Below, piece by piece: positions 56,854 through 64,000 of a stretch of 64,000 nt of DNA; within the stretch, counting starts at the first letter, position 1, and the number at the start of each line of letters is the position of its first letter. A program made the translations under genes and the position numbers. Location of the stretch: contig NZ_JACBZJ010000001.1 of assembly GCF_013409305.1 (NCBI RefSeq), positions 1,426,001 to 1,490,000 of the forward strand, given 5' to 3'. This stretch comes from Cellulomonas soli (GTDB lineage: Bacteria; Actinomycetota; Actinomycetes; Actinomycetales; Cellulomonadaceae). The notes beneath the pieces are model-generated. The model was given only the letters and a program-made list of their open reading frames with translations, was not told where the DNA came from and did no database searches.

Positions 56854-58362
56854 ATGGCCACGACGACGACGTCCCCGACCACCCGCACCCCCGGCCGCCC
56901 GTCCGTCCCGCCCTCCGCGGTCGCCGCCGGGGCCATCGACACGCTCGTCCTCGGCCGACGCATCCGGCACCTGCGCACCGCCCGCGGCATGACGCTCGAC
57001 GACCTCGGCGCCGCGATCGGCCGGGCACCCTCGCAGGTGTCGATGCTGGAGAACGGCCACCGCGAACCCAAGCTGTCGCTGCTCGCCCAGGTCGCCGAGG
57101 CGCTCGGCGTGCCGCTCACCGAGCTGCTGCGCACCGAGGCGCCGAGCCGACGCGCCGCCCTCGAGGTCGAGCTCGAGCGCGCGCAACGCGGACCCCTGTT
57201 CGCCTCCCTGGGCATCCCGCCGGTCAAGGTCGCCAAGTCGCTGCCGACCGACGCGCTCGAGGCGCTCGTCAAGCTGCAGGGCGAGGTGCAGCACCTGCTC
57301 ACCGAGAACGCCGCGACCCCCGAGGAGGCCCGCCGCGCCAACGCCGACCTGCGGGCCGAGATGCGCGCGAAGGACAACTACTTCCCCGACCTCGAGGAGC
57401 ACGCCCGCACCCTGCTGAAGGCGATCGACCACCCCGGCGGCCCGCTCTCGCAGCGCGCGACCGCCGACATCGCGGCGCACCTGGGCTTCTCGCTGCACTA
57501 CGTGCCGGACTTGCCGAACTCGACGCGCACCGTGACCGACCTGGCGAACGGGCGCATCTACCTGCCGCAGGGCAACCCGGGGGTCGCCGACGCACGCTCA
57601 CCCCTGCTGCAGGCCGTCGCGAGCCACGTCCTCGGGCACGCCGAGCCCCGGGACTACGGGGACTTCCTCCGGCAGCGCGTCGAGGCGAACTATCTGGCCG
57701 CCGCGCTCATGCTCCCGGAGGACGGCGCCGTGGCGTTCCTGCAGGAGGCCAAGGCGGACCGGCGGCTGTCCGTGGAGGACCTGCGCGACGCGTTCGCGGT
57801 CCCCTACGAGACCGCCGCCCATCGGTTCACCAACCTGGCCACCCGGCACCTGGCCGTGCCCGTGCACTTCATGAAGGTCCACGAGGGCGGCACCTTGCAC
57901 AAGGCGTACGAGAACGACGGCGTCACGTTCCCCTCCGACCCGCTGGGGGCCATCGAGGGGCAGCCGGTCTGCCGGCAGTGGACGGCCCGCGTCGTGTTCA
58001 CGCTGCCCGACCGGTTCAGCCCGTACTACCAGTACACCGACACCTCGTCGGGCACGTTCTGGTGCACGTCCCGCGTGCAGCCGTCGTCCCAGGGGGCGTT
58101 CTCGGTGAGCGTGGGCGTGCCGTTCGCGCACGTGCGGTGGTTCCGAGGACGGGAGACGACCGAACGCTCGGTGTCCCGGTGCCCCGACCCGACCTGCTGC
58201 CGGCAGCCGCCCGCTGCCCTCGCCGAGCGGTGGGCCGAGCAGGCCTGGCCGAGCGCGCGCCCGCACGCGAGCCTGCTGGCCGCTCTGCCCGTCGGGGTGT
58301 TCCCGGGCGTGGACACCACCGAGGTCTACGAGTTCCTCGAACGGCACGCACCGCGGGTCTGA
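56854..58362 (+). CDS. ramB: RamB-type regulator of acetate/glyoxylate metabolism
   Basis: 502 residues. An N-terminal XRE helix-turn-helix (LGRRIRHLRTARGMTLDDLG, APSQVSMLENGHREPKLSLL) is followed by a coiled segment, an ImmA/IrrE-like region (about 195-330) and the C-terminal DUF2083-type (ScfR) domain (FCRQW-like VCRQWTARVVF, then RCPDPTCCRQPP). The protease-like motif reads SHVLGH, lacking the Glu of HExxH, so it is not a protease. Divergent from aceA, as in Corynebacterium and Mycobacterium. ATG 56854 fits the HTH position. Confidence 0.92.
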   Translation: MATTTTSPTTRTPGRPSVPPSAVAAGAIDTLVLGRRIRHLRTARGMTLDDLGAAIGRAPSQVSMLENGHREPKLSLLAQVAEALGVPLTELLRTEAPSRRAALEVELERAQRGPLFASLGIPPVKVAKSLPTDALEALVKLQGEVQHLLTENAATPEEARRANADLRAEMRAKDNYFPDLEEHARTLLKAIDHPGGPLSQRATADIAAHLGFSLHYVPDLPNSTRTVTDLANGRIYLPQGNPGVADARSPLLQAVASHVLGHAEPRDYGDFLRQRVEANYLAAALMLPEDGAVAFLQEAKADRRLSVEDLRDAFAVPYETAAHRFTNLATRHLAVPVHFMKVHEGGTLHKAYENDGVTFPSDPLGAIEGQPVCRQWTARVVFTLPDRFSPYYQYTDTSSGTFWCTSRVQPSSQGAFSVSVGVPFAHVRWFRGRETTERSVSRCPDPTCCRQPPAALAERWAEQAWPSARPHASLLAALPVGVFPGVDTTEVYEFLERHAPRV

Positions 58363-58407
58363 GCGCAGGTCCGGACGGGAGCGCCGCCCGCCTGCCACCC
58401 TGACCAG

Positions 58408-59481
58408 GTGAGCGCACCCGCAGCCGAGGCGTCGTCGGCTCCCCACCCGTCGCGTGCCCGGCAGACGACCCAGCTGCTGGTCGTCCTGCTGCTCATGTTC
58501 GCCCCTGTCCTGGTGGTGGCCGCCAGCCCGTGGAGCCAGGCCGCCTCGTTGCTGTTCCTCGGCCTGCCGCCGGCGCTCCTGGGCTACCTGACCGGACCGC
58601 GGTTCGCGTGGTGGGGAGCCCTGATCACGGCCGCGGCGTTCGCGGCGGGGATGCTGCTGAGCCCGTGGCCGCTCGCCGGGGCCGCACTCGTCGCCGTCCT
58701 GTCGCTCGGTGTCGCGGCCTGCGCTCCGGGCGGTCGTGCGGCCGCGGCGGCCTCGGCCGTCGTGCCCGTCACGCTCGCGCTCGTCGCGCCACCGACGCTC
58801 GAGGCCGTCGCACCGGACGCGGGGCTCGCCCTGCGCACCACCGCCGCCACGGCGTTCGTGCTGGTCGGCGGCCTGTGGGTGGCTGCGGTCGCGACCGGTC
58901 TGCTGCGGTCCGTGCCCCTGCCCCCCGTTCAGCGCGAGGACCCGGCCGACGCACGGGTGTTCGCCGCGCTGCTGTGCCCGTTGACGGCCGCGGCGACGTT
59001 CGTGGCGATGCGGTGGTTCCCCGGGTCGCACGCCTGGTGGCTGCCGGCGACGATCCTGCTCGTGCTGCACCCGACGGGTGAGGCCACCCGCCGGCGGGCC
59101 GTGGGGCGCACGGTCGGCACGGTGGTCGGCGGCGCGATCGCCGCGATCGTGGTGATCCTGCTGCCCGAGCCGCGGCTGCTCGTCCTGCTCGGGGCGCTGC
59201 TCGCCCTGGCCGCTGCGGTCGCCTCGACGTCGGGTCCGTACACGCGCTACGCCGCGCTGCTCACCCTGGCGGTCATCCTCATGACGGGGGATGCCGGGAC
59301 CGCGCTGGCGACGGACGCCACCCGGATCGTGACGACCGTGGTCGGCGCGGGCGTCGTGCTGCTCGTCGTCGGTGCGGGCCGCTGGGTGCTCGATCGCCGC
59401 ACGCTCACCCGACGACGACCACCGGCGCCCCTGCCGCCCGCAGCCGAGCCACCACGGGATCCTCCTCCGGGGCGTCCGTGA
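58408..59481 (+). CDS. FUSC/aromatic-acid-exporter-like membrane protein
   Basis: 357 residues with about ten membrane segments in two halves, the second starting near LLCPLTAAATFVAMRWF. The HAWWLPATILLVLHPTGEATRRRAVGRTVGTVVGG stretch is the FUSC-family signature (here given in short: LLVLHPTGEATRRRAVGRT). The half-repeat order is unusual as the N-terminal half lacks the second copy. It overlaps the convergent DeoR gene by 77 bases. Substrate unknown. Confidence 0.78.
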   Translation: MSAPAAEASSAPHPSRARQTTQLLVVLLLMFAPVLVVAASPWSQAASLLFLGLPPALLGYLTGPRFAWWGALITAAAFAAGMLLSPWPLAGAALVAVLSLGVAACAPGGRAAAAASAVVPVTLALVAPPTLEAVAPDAGLALRTTAATAFVLVGGLWVAAVATGLLRSVPLPPVQREDPADARVFAALLCPLTAAATFVAMRWFPGSHAWWLPATILLVLHPTGEATRRRAVGRTVGTVVGGAIAAIVVILLPEPRLLVLLGALLALAAAVASTSGPYTRYAALLTLAVILMTGDAGTALATDATRIVTTVVGAGVVLLVVGAGRWVLDRRTLTRRRPPAPLPPAAEPPRDPPPGRP

Positions 59482-60163
59482 GGATCCCGGCCACGTCGGT
59501 CAGGCCCAGCACCTGGTACGGCGAGGCGGCTCCGACCTTCTCGGCGCTGGCCAGCACGTAGGTCTCCGCGGCGCGTGCGGCGAGCGCGCGCTTCATCGCG
59601 GCCTCGTCCGCGTCGCCCGTGGTCAGGCCGGTCTCGGGGTGCACGCCGGTGACGCCGAGCAGGAACAGGTCGGCACCGATCCGCTGGGCCGCCTCCACGG
59701 CGAGGGCCCCGCATGCCACCATCGAGTGTCTGTACAGCCGCCCGCCAATGATCTGTACGTCGATGTCGACATGCTCGGCGAGGGCCACAGCGATCGTGGG
59801 GCTGTGCGTGATGACGGTCGCCCGCAGGTCCAACGGGAGCGCCCGCGTCACCGCGAGCGTCGTCGTCCCGCCGTCGAGCAGCACGGTCGACCCCGGAGTG
59901 ACGAGCCGCGCCGCCGCCCGCGCGACCCGCTCCTTGCTCTCGGGCTGGACCTGCGCGCGCGCGGCGTAGTCGACGACGGCGGCCGAGACCGGCAGCGCTC
60001 CCCCGTACACGCGCTGCACGAGGCCGGCGGACGCGAGCTCCCGCAGGTCACGACGGACCGAGTCCTCGGAGACCCCGAGCTCGACCGCGAGGTCCTTGGC
60101 GACGAGACGGCCGTCCTCCCGCAGGCGTCGGAGGAGCAGGTCTCGTCGATGGGCAGCCAGCAT
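59405..60163 (-). CDS. DeoR family transcriptional regulator
   Basis: 252 residues. DeoR HTH (LLLRRLREDGRLVAKDLAVE, GVSEDSVRRDLRELASAG) and DeoRC sensor domain (LLDGGTTTLAVTRALP, VIIGG-like VQIIGGRLYRHS, DLFLLGVTGVHPETGLTT). AAGGAGA precedes ATG 60163. The sensor domain binds a phosphosugar in most relatives. It is divergent from a DUF4406 protein, likely its target. The last 77 bases overlap the FUSC gene antisense. Confidence 0.92.
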   Translation of the reverse strand: MLAAHRRDLLLRRLREDGRLVAKDLAVELGVSEDSVRRDLRELASAGLVQRVYGGALPVSAAVVDYAARAQVQPESKERVARAAARLVTPGSTVLLDGGTTTLAVTRALPLDLRATVITHSPTIAVALAEHVDIDVQIIGGRLYRHSMVACGALAVEAAQRIGADLFLLGVTGVHPETGLTTGDADEAAMKRALAARAAETYVLASAEKVGAASPYQVLGLTDVAGILTDAPEEDPVVARLRAAGAPVVVVG

Positions 60164-60211
60164 CCGTGTTTCTCCTTGTTCTTGCACGCTTCTGCACGTA
60201 CCTTAGCCGAC

Positions 60212-60583
60212 ATGCTGATTCTCATCGCAGGTCCCTACCGTTCCGGCACCGGAGACGACCCGGAGCTGATCGCCCGCAACCTCGCCCGGCTCGAGGAGGC
60301 CGCCGACCCGCTCTTCACCAAGGGGCACGTCCCCATGATCGGCGAGTGGGTCGCCCTGCCCGTCCTGCGCGGGCGCGGCGTCGACGACATCGCCGCCCCC
60401 CGCGCCGCCGAGGTGCTCTACCCCACCGCGGCCCGGCTCATCCAGCACTGCGACGCCGTCCTGCGCCTGCCCGGCGCATCCACCGGGGCGGACCAGGACG
60501 TCGCCCTCGCGCAGGCCCGCGGGTTGCCCGTCTACCGTCACCTCGACGAGGTCCCGGACCACGCGGCGGTCGCGGTCGCCTGA
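60212..60583 (+). CDS. DUF4406/nucleoside 2-deoxyribosyltransferase-like protein
   Basis: 123 residues. LILIAGPYRSGTGDDPELIA (start), then HVPMIGEWVALPVLRGRGVD and DAVLRLPGASTGADQDVALA are typical of the DUF4406 branch of the nucleoside deoxyribosyltransferase fold; ADQDVALAQARGLPVYRHLDE is the end. The usual catalytic Glu cannot be placed with confidence. The gene is divergent from the DeoR regulator. ATG 60212 has no strong ribosome-binding site. Confidence 0.82.
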   Translation: MLILIAGPYRSGTGDDPELIARNLARLEEAADPLFTKGHVPMIGEWVALPVLRGRGVDDIAAPRAAEVLYPTAARLIQHCDAVLRLPGASTGADQDVALAQARGLPVYRHLDEVPDHAAVAVA

Positions 60584-60621
60584 CCGGGCACGCGGGCACC
60601 CGGGCGTGCCGACCCCGACCG

Positions 60622-61275
60622 TCAGACCAGCTCCGTCACACCGCTGACCAGCAGCAGCACCCCGATGACCAGCAGCACGACGGCCGTCAGCGCGGTCGCG
60701 TGCGCCGTCATCCACGCCCCCGCGGACGCCAGGGCGCGGTCCGCCGCCGGGCCGCCCACGGCCCGCACGACCACCGGCGCGCCGACCCCGAGCCCACCGA
60801 GCAGCCCCAGCACCAGCACCGCCGCCGCCTGCTCGGCTGGACGGTCCGTCGACTCCACCACGGCTCCGGCCGCCGCGACGACGAGCACCAGGTTCTTCGG
60901 GTTCAGCGCACCGAGCCCCAGCCCCACGGCAAGGGCACGTCCCGCCGTCCACTCCCCCACCCCGGCCATCCACCGCGGCGTGCCCTTGGTCGCCCTGGAC
61001 CTCCACGAACGGACCGCGAGCCAGCACAGCGCCGCACCGGCGAGCACGCGCACCACGGACGTCACCGTGCGCGGCGGCCCGCCCGGCACGAGGTCGGCCA
61101 CCAGGACGACGACCGACGCCGCCAGCACGATCCCGAGCACCCACCCGGCGGCGAACGCCACCCCGACCCGTGGCGGCCTGCTCGTCGCCAGCAGGAGCGC
61201 CAGCACCACCATCGGGGCGGCTGCCACCGCGAGCCCCACCCCGAAGGGCACCACCTGCACGATCGCCTGCACCAC
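60622..61275 (-). CDS. GAP-family (Sap-like) membrane protein
   Basis: 217 residues, six predicted membrane segments. GVGLAVAAAPMVVLALLLAT, AGWVLGIVLAASVVVLVAD, LGALNPKNLVLVVAAAGAVV and AVVLLVIGVLLLVSGV are the main ones. The NPKN motif and layout match GAP (GPI-linked... Sap/LysE-like) proteins linked to export of lipids or small solutes in actinobacteria. GTG 61275 with GAGGCGG upstream. Isolated gene. Confidence 0.8.
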   Translation of the reverse strand: MVQAIVQVVPFGVGLAVAAAPMVVLALLLATSRPPRVGVAFAAGWVLGIVLAASVVVLVADLVPGGPPRTVTSVVRVLAGAALCWLAVRSWRSRATKGTPRWMAGVGEWTAGRALAVGLGLGALNPKNLVLVVAAAGAVVESTDRPAEQAAAVLVLGLLGGLGVGAPVVVRAVGGPAADRALASAGAWMTAHATALTAVVLLVIGVLLLVSGVTELV

Positions 61276-61416
61276 GCCGCACCGCCTCGTTCGCCGGACA
61301 CCCATCCCACCGCGTCGCCCACGGGGACGGACCGCAGGTCCTGGGTAGCACCACCGGGCGCGGAGGACCATCGGGCGAGCACCCCGCGCCCCGCCGACCT
61401 GCAGGAGGACCCGTCC

Positions 61417-61845
61417 GTGAGCGACGTCCAGCCGTACGACCAGCCCGCGTACGGACAGTCCGCCGTGCCGCAGCAGCCCGTCGCCTGGGCCGCGCCGACC
61501 GTGCTCACCGACCGGCGCGACCCCGGCAGCGGTGTCGTCGTCACCGCCTGGATCTGCACCGTGGTCACGTTCGGCTACATGCTGCCGTGGGCGGTCGCCG
61601 CGAGCCGTGGCCGGTCGAACCAGGCGACGATCGGGCTGCTCAACCTGCTGCTCGGCTGGAGCCTGGTCGGGTGGATCGTCACACTCGTGATGGCCTGCCA
61701 GGCGCACACGCCCGTGCTGGCGGTGCCGGTGGCGGGTTACGCGCCGGTGGCCCACACGGTCCCGGCCGGGTGGTACCCGTCGCCCGCCGGTGCGGGTCAG
61801 GAGTACTGGGACGGCGTCCGCTGGACAGGGCACCGCGCGCCCTGA
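61417..61845 (+). CDS. Superinfection-immunity-like membrane protein with DUF2510 domain
   Basis: 142 residues. A Pro/Gln/Tyr-rich N-terminus is followed by two membrane segments (TAWICTVVTFGYMLPWAVAA, IGLLNLLLGWSLVGWIVTLV) as in the superinfection immunity protein family, and by a C-terminal DUF2510 motif, PAGWYPSPAGAGQEYWDG with RWTGH. GCAGGAGG precedes GTG 61417. DUF2510 is common in actinobacterial envelope proteins and of unknown role. Confidence 0.85.
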   Translation: MSDVQPYDQPAYGQSAVPQQPVAWAAPTVLTDRRDPGSGVVVTAWICTVVTFGYMLPWAVAASRGRSNQATIGLLNLLLGWSLVGWIVTLVMACQAHTPVLAVPVAGYAPVAHTVPAGWYPSPAGAGQEYWDGVRWTGHRAP

Positions 61846-61971
61846 CCCGGCGCCCGGTCCTTTGCCGGCCCTCGCCCCGCCCCGCCCCGATGGGACGGAC
61901 GGCCGAGGGCCGCGCGCACCGCGAGGCTTACCCTCGAGGGAGCCCACCCCGACCTGACGCCGGAGGCACCC

Positions 61972-62613
61972 GTGCCCCTCACCCTCACCCTCGTGCGGCA
62001 CGGTCGCACCGTGTACAACACCGAGGGCCTGCTCCAGGGCTGGTGCGACTCGCCGCTGACGCCGTCCGGGCTGGAGGGTGTGCGCGTCACCGCGGCGCAC
62101 CTGGCCGACCGGCGGTTCGTCGCCGCGTACGCCAGCCCGCTGGGCCGCACGGTCACCACGGCCGGCGAGATCCTCGCCCACCACCCGGACGTCCCGCTCC
62201 TCACCGACCCCGACCTGCGCGAGTACAGCTTCGGCGAGCTCGAGGCGACCCCCGAGGTCGACCTGTGGTCGCGCGTCGACCCGTTCGAGATGTTCCCGGC
62301 CGTGCTCGCCGGCACGTTCCCGGGCCTGCCCGGGGGCGAGGAGTCCGCGGGCTACCTGCACCGCGTGCGCAGCGCGTTCGACCGGATCGAGCAGGCGCAC
62401 CCGGAGGGCGACGTGCTGGTCGTCAGCCACGGCGTGACCTTGCTGGCGTACCTGACGACGATCGTGCCCGGGCCGATCACGCCGCTCGCCAACGCGAGCG
62501 TCTCGACCGTGCAGGTGCACCCGGACGGTTCGCGCGAGGTGCTGACCTTCGGTGTGGACGTGGCCGGCCAGGGCGTGCCCGACGCCTCCAGGACGGCCGC
62601 CGTCGACGGCTGA
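61972..62613 (+). CDS. Histidine phosphatase family protein
   Basis: 213 residues, phosphoglycerate-mutase-like. LTLVRHGRTVYNTEGLLQGW carries the RHG catalytic motif, AYASPLGRTVTTAGEIL the second Arg, and VVSHGVTLLAYL the second catalytic His. The YSFGELEATPEVDLW segment and lack of the mutase insert suggest a broad-specificity phosphatase rather than a glycolytic mutase. GTG 61972 as start. Confidence 0.93.
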   Translation: MPLTLTLVRHGRTVYNTEGLLQGWCDSPLTPSGLEGVRVTAAHLADRRFVAAYASPLGRTVTTAGEILAHHPDVPLLTDPDLREYSFGELEATPEVDLWSRVDPFEMFPAVLAGTFPGLPGGEESAGYLHRVRSAFDRIEQAHPEGDVLVVSHGVTLLAYLTTIVPGPITPLANASVSTVQVHPDGSREVLTFGVDVAGQGVPDASRTAAVDG

Positions 62614-62640
62614 GCGGTTCGAGCGGGGGAGCCCGGCCCG

Positions 62641-63324
62641 TCAGAGCAGGGGTGCGGTCGACTCCTCGACCGCGATGCCGAGCGCCGTCGCGAGGGCCGG
62701 GGCCAGCAGCTGCAGCTGCACCGGGCTGATCACGGCCCCGCCCAGCGCCGAGATCCCGGAGATCTCCTCGATGTCGGCCCCGCGCAGGTCGACGTGCTCG
62801 AAGGTGCTGTGCTGCACGTCGAGCCGCCGCACTGTGGTGTTGACCAGGGCGACGCGGGTCGCGGTGGCCTGCAGCAGGTCGAGCTCCTCGATCACGCAGT
62901 CGGTGAAGACGACGTCCCGCAGGTGGGAGCCGCGCAGGTTGACGAACGACAGCTTGCTGCCGACGACGTGCACCCCTTCCAACCGCGATTCGTACAGCTC
63001 GGCCGAGCCAATACGTACGCCATCCAGGACGACGTCCTTCCAGCTGCCACGCGCCCCACGGATCACCGGCACGTCGAGCCGCTCGACCACCGACTCCCGG
63101 ATCCTGGTCGCCTTCAGGTCCGCCGTGCCCGCCCGCAGCCCCGACAGCCGGCACCCGAGCACCGTCGCACCGCCCAGGTCCAGCTCGTCGACCTCCACGT
63201 CGTCGAACGCCAGCCCCTCGAGCGTCACGTCCGGCTCGAGGTCACCGGCGAACCCCACGTCGAGCGCAGGAAGCACGACGGGGTCGAGACGAGGGGTGCG
63301 GGGAGACGTCCGGGGCTTGGCCAC
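62641..63324 (-). CDS. Pentapeptide-repeat protein
   Basis: 227 residues. Repeated five-residue units with central Leu/Val (e.g. LDLGGATVLGCRLSGL, VNLRGSHLRDVVF, VDLRGADIEEISG) suggest a right-handed quadrilateral beta helix. The N-terminal 25 residues are basic (KPRTSPRTPRLD). Such proteins include DNA mimics that protect gyrase, but no fluoroquinolone-resistance-type signature is visible. GTG 63324 as start. Confidence 0.85.
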   Translation of the reverse strand: MAKPRTSPRTPRLDPVVLPALDVGFAGDLEPDVTLEGLAFDDVEVDELDLGGATVLGCRLSGLRAGTADLKATRIRESVVERLDVPVIRGARGSWKDVVLDGVRIGSAELYESRLEGVHVVGSKLSFVNLRGSHLRDVVFTDCVIEELDLLQATATRVALVNTTVRRLDVQHSTFEHVDLRGADIEEISGISALGGAVISPVQLQLLAPALATALGIAVEESTAPLL

Positions 63325-63484
63325 GGGAGCATCGTGCCACCGGTCCCGGACACGTCATCGCCGCAGGTGGGAGCCGTCGCCGGTACCCGTGACAGCCCGC
63401 TGCCCGCTCGAGGCCCGGCGCGACGACGCGCGCGCCGGGCCGCGAACTGCCAGGCTGGCAGCACGTAGATCGCAGGGGGAGACC

Positions 63485-63925
63485 GTGGCACAGCAGGGCG
63501 GACGTCGGTGGGTCCTCATCGGCCTCGGGGTGGTGGTCGCGCTCGGGGTCGTCGTGCTCGTGTCCTGGCTGACGCGACCGTCCTTCCTGTTCGGGCAGGA
63601 CTCGGACGGGCCGCACGAGGCCGAGATCGTCGAGCAGTACGCCGGGCTGCCGCCGGGCGTCGAGGTCGACGAGACGGGACGCGGGGCGTTCGTCGACACC
63701 GCCGCCTCGCAGATCGTCGTGTACACCTCCGGGTCGTCGACCTGTCCGGTCGTGCCCACGACGATCGAGGTCGTGGACGACACCGACGTGGTGATCACGC
63801 TGGCCGTCGACGCACCCCCCGACAGCGCCTGCACCGCCGACTACGTGGTCACCACGAGCGTGATCGCACTGCCCGGCGGGCTCGCGGCGTCGGACGTCGG
63901 CGACGTGACCCTGGTCGACGGCTGA
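63485..63925 (+). CDS. Small membrane-anchored protein, hypothetical
   Basis: 146 residues. A membrane anchor near the N-terminus (WVLIGLGVVVALGVVVLVSW) is followed by an exported acidic domain with a Cys pair (STCPVVPTTIEVVDD and DSACTADYVVTT), probably a disulfide. GGGGGA precedes GTG 63485. No family recognised. Confidence 0.72.
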   Translation: MAQQGGRRWVLIGLGVVVALGVVVLVSWLTRPSFLFGQDSDGPHEAEIVEQYAGLPPGVEVDETGRGAFVDTAASQIVVYTSGSSTCPVVPTTIEVVDDTDVVITLAVDAPPDSACTADYVVTTSVIALPGGLAASDVGDVTLVDG

Positions 63926-63960
63926 GTCCTCGATGGTCCAGCGGGGTCGACGGCTGGCGC

Positions 63961-64000
63961 TCAGGCGCTGACGCCCGCCGTCTCCAGCTCGACGACCGCC
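63961..64000 (-). CDS. 3' end of a minus-strand gene cut by the window edge
   Basis: Reading leftward from 63999 the frame gives VVELETAGVSA and a TGA at 63961-63963, which looks like a protein C-terminus. Only about a dozen codons are visible, so neither identity nor reality can be confirmed. Confidence 0.35.
   Translation of the reverse strand, partial: AVVELETAGVSA

Overview
The window is chromosomal DNA from a very high-GC actinobacterium, most likely a Cellulomonadaceae member (Cellulomonas or a close relative). That placement is inference from the very high G+C, the many GTG starts, the frequent 4-base stop/start overlaps, actinobacterial gene families (RamB, a hut operon carrying an M20 amidohydrolase, GAP family, DUF2510) and the lack of lineage-specific markers for other groups. 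There are no rRNA or tRNA genes, insertion sequences, CRISPR arrays or prophage modules that I could recognise. Most of the window is housekeeping and catabolic DNA, with a few accessory patches.

Layout. 0-5 kb: the 3' end of an HrpA-type helicase gene, a VOC protein, an array of four paralogous small lipoproteins separated by orphan C-terminal fragments, and the DNA repair glycosylase Tag. 5.1-9.9 kb: a SAM-I riboswitch followed by metF and metE, then a PatB-type C-S lyase, together a methionine supply block. 9.9-16 kb: an RHH/Doc toxin-antitoxin pair, a GntR regulator, a CIRCE-controlled Hsp20, a MutT, a YeiH transporter with a divergent LysR regulator, and a standalone LuxR-type HTH protein. 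16.3-21.2 kb: the glycine cleavage operon gcvP-gcvT-gcvH behind a tandem glycine riboswitch. 21.4-27.6 kb: molybdenum cofactor genes in two converging operons (moaB-moaE-moaA, and aminotransferase-moeA-mobA/DUF6457-moaD).

27.6-35.1 kb is a mixed accessory stretch: DUF1508 protein, low-molecular-weight phosphatase, acetyltransferase, a Phd/RelE toxin-antitoxin pair, several orphan small proteins of lower G+C, and a malate/lactate dehydrogenase-like protein fused to an ACT-like domain. 35.1-41.3 kb: methionine aminopeptidase, a GH114 lipoprotein, a 901-residue repeat-bearing membrane protein, a promoter-driven 12-codon ORF followed by a predicted three-way-junction RNA, and an NmrA-type oxidoreductase. 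41.4-49.4 kb: the histidine utilisation operon hutH-hutU-M20-hutF-hutI with a divergent IclR regulator and a perfect palindromic operator candidate between them.

49.4-53.4 kb: a WYL regulator with a divergent alpha/beta hydrolase, an acetyltransferase, a truncated epoxide hydrolase N-terminus and a small lower-GC island of orphans. 53.5-58.4 kb: the glyoxylate shunt (aceA, aceB) with divergent RamB and a CRP/GlxR-like site. 58.4-64 kb: FUSC-type membrane protein, DeoR regulator with divergent DUF4406 protein, GAP-family membrane protein, DUF2510 membrane protein, histidine phosphatase, pentapeptide-repeat protein and a small anchored protein.

Functionally the window joins one-carbon and amino-acid metabolism (Met, Gly, His) with acetate and molybdenum cofactor pathways. 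Several blocks carry their own sensor: SAM and glycine riboswitches, HutR-type IclR, RamB and HrcA/CIRCE. The least explained pieces are the lipoprotein array (about 1.95-4.0 kb) and the micro-ORF/structured RNA unit (about 40.16-40.42 kb).
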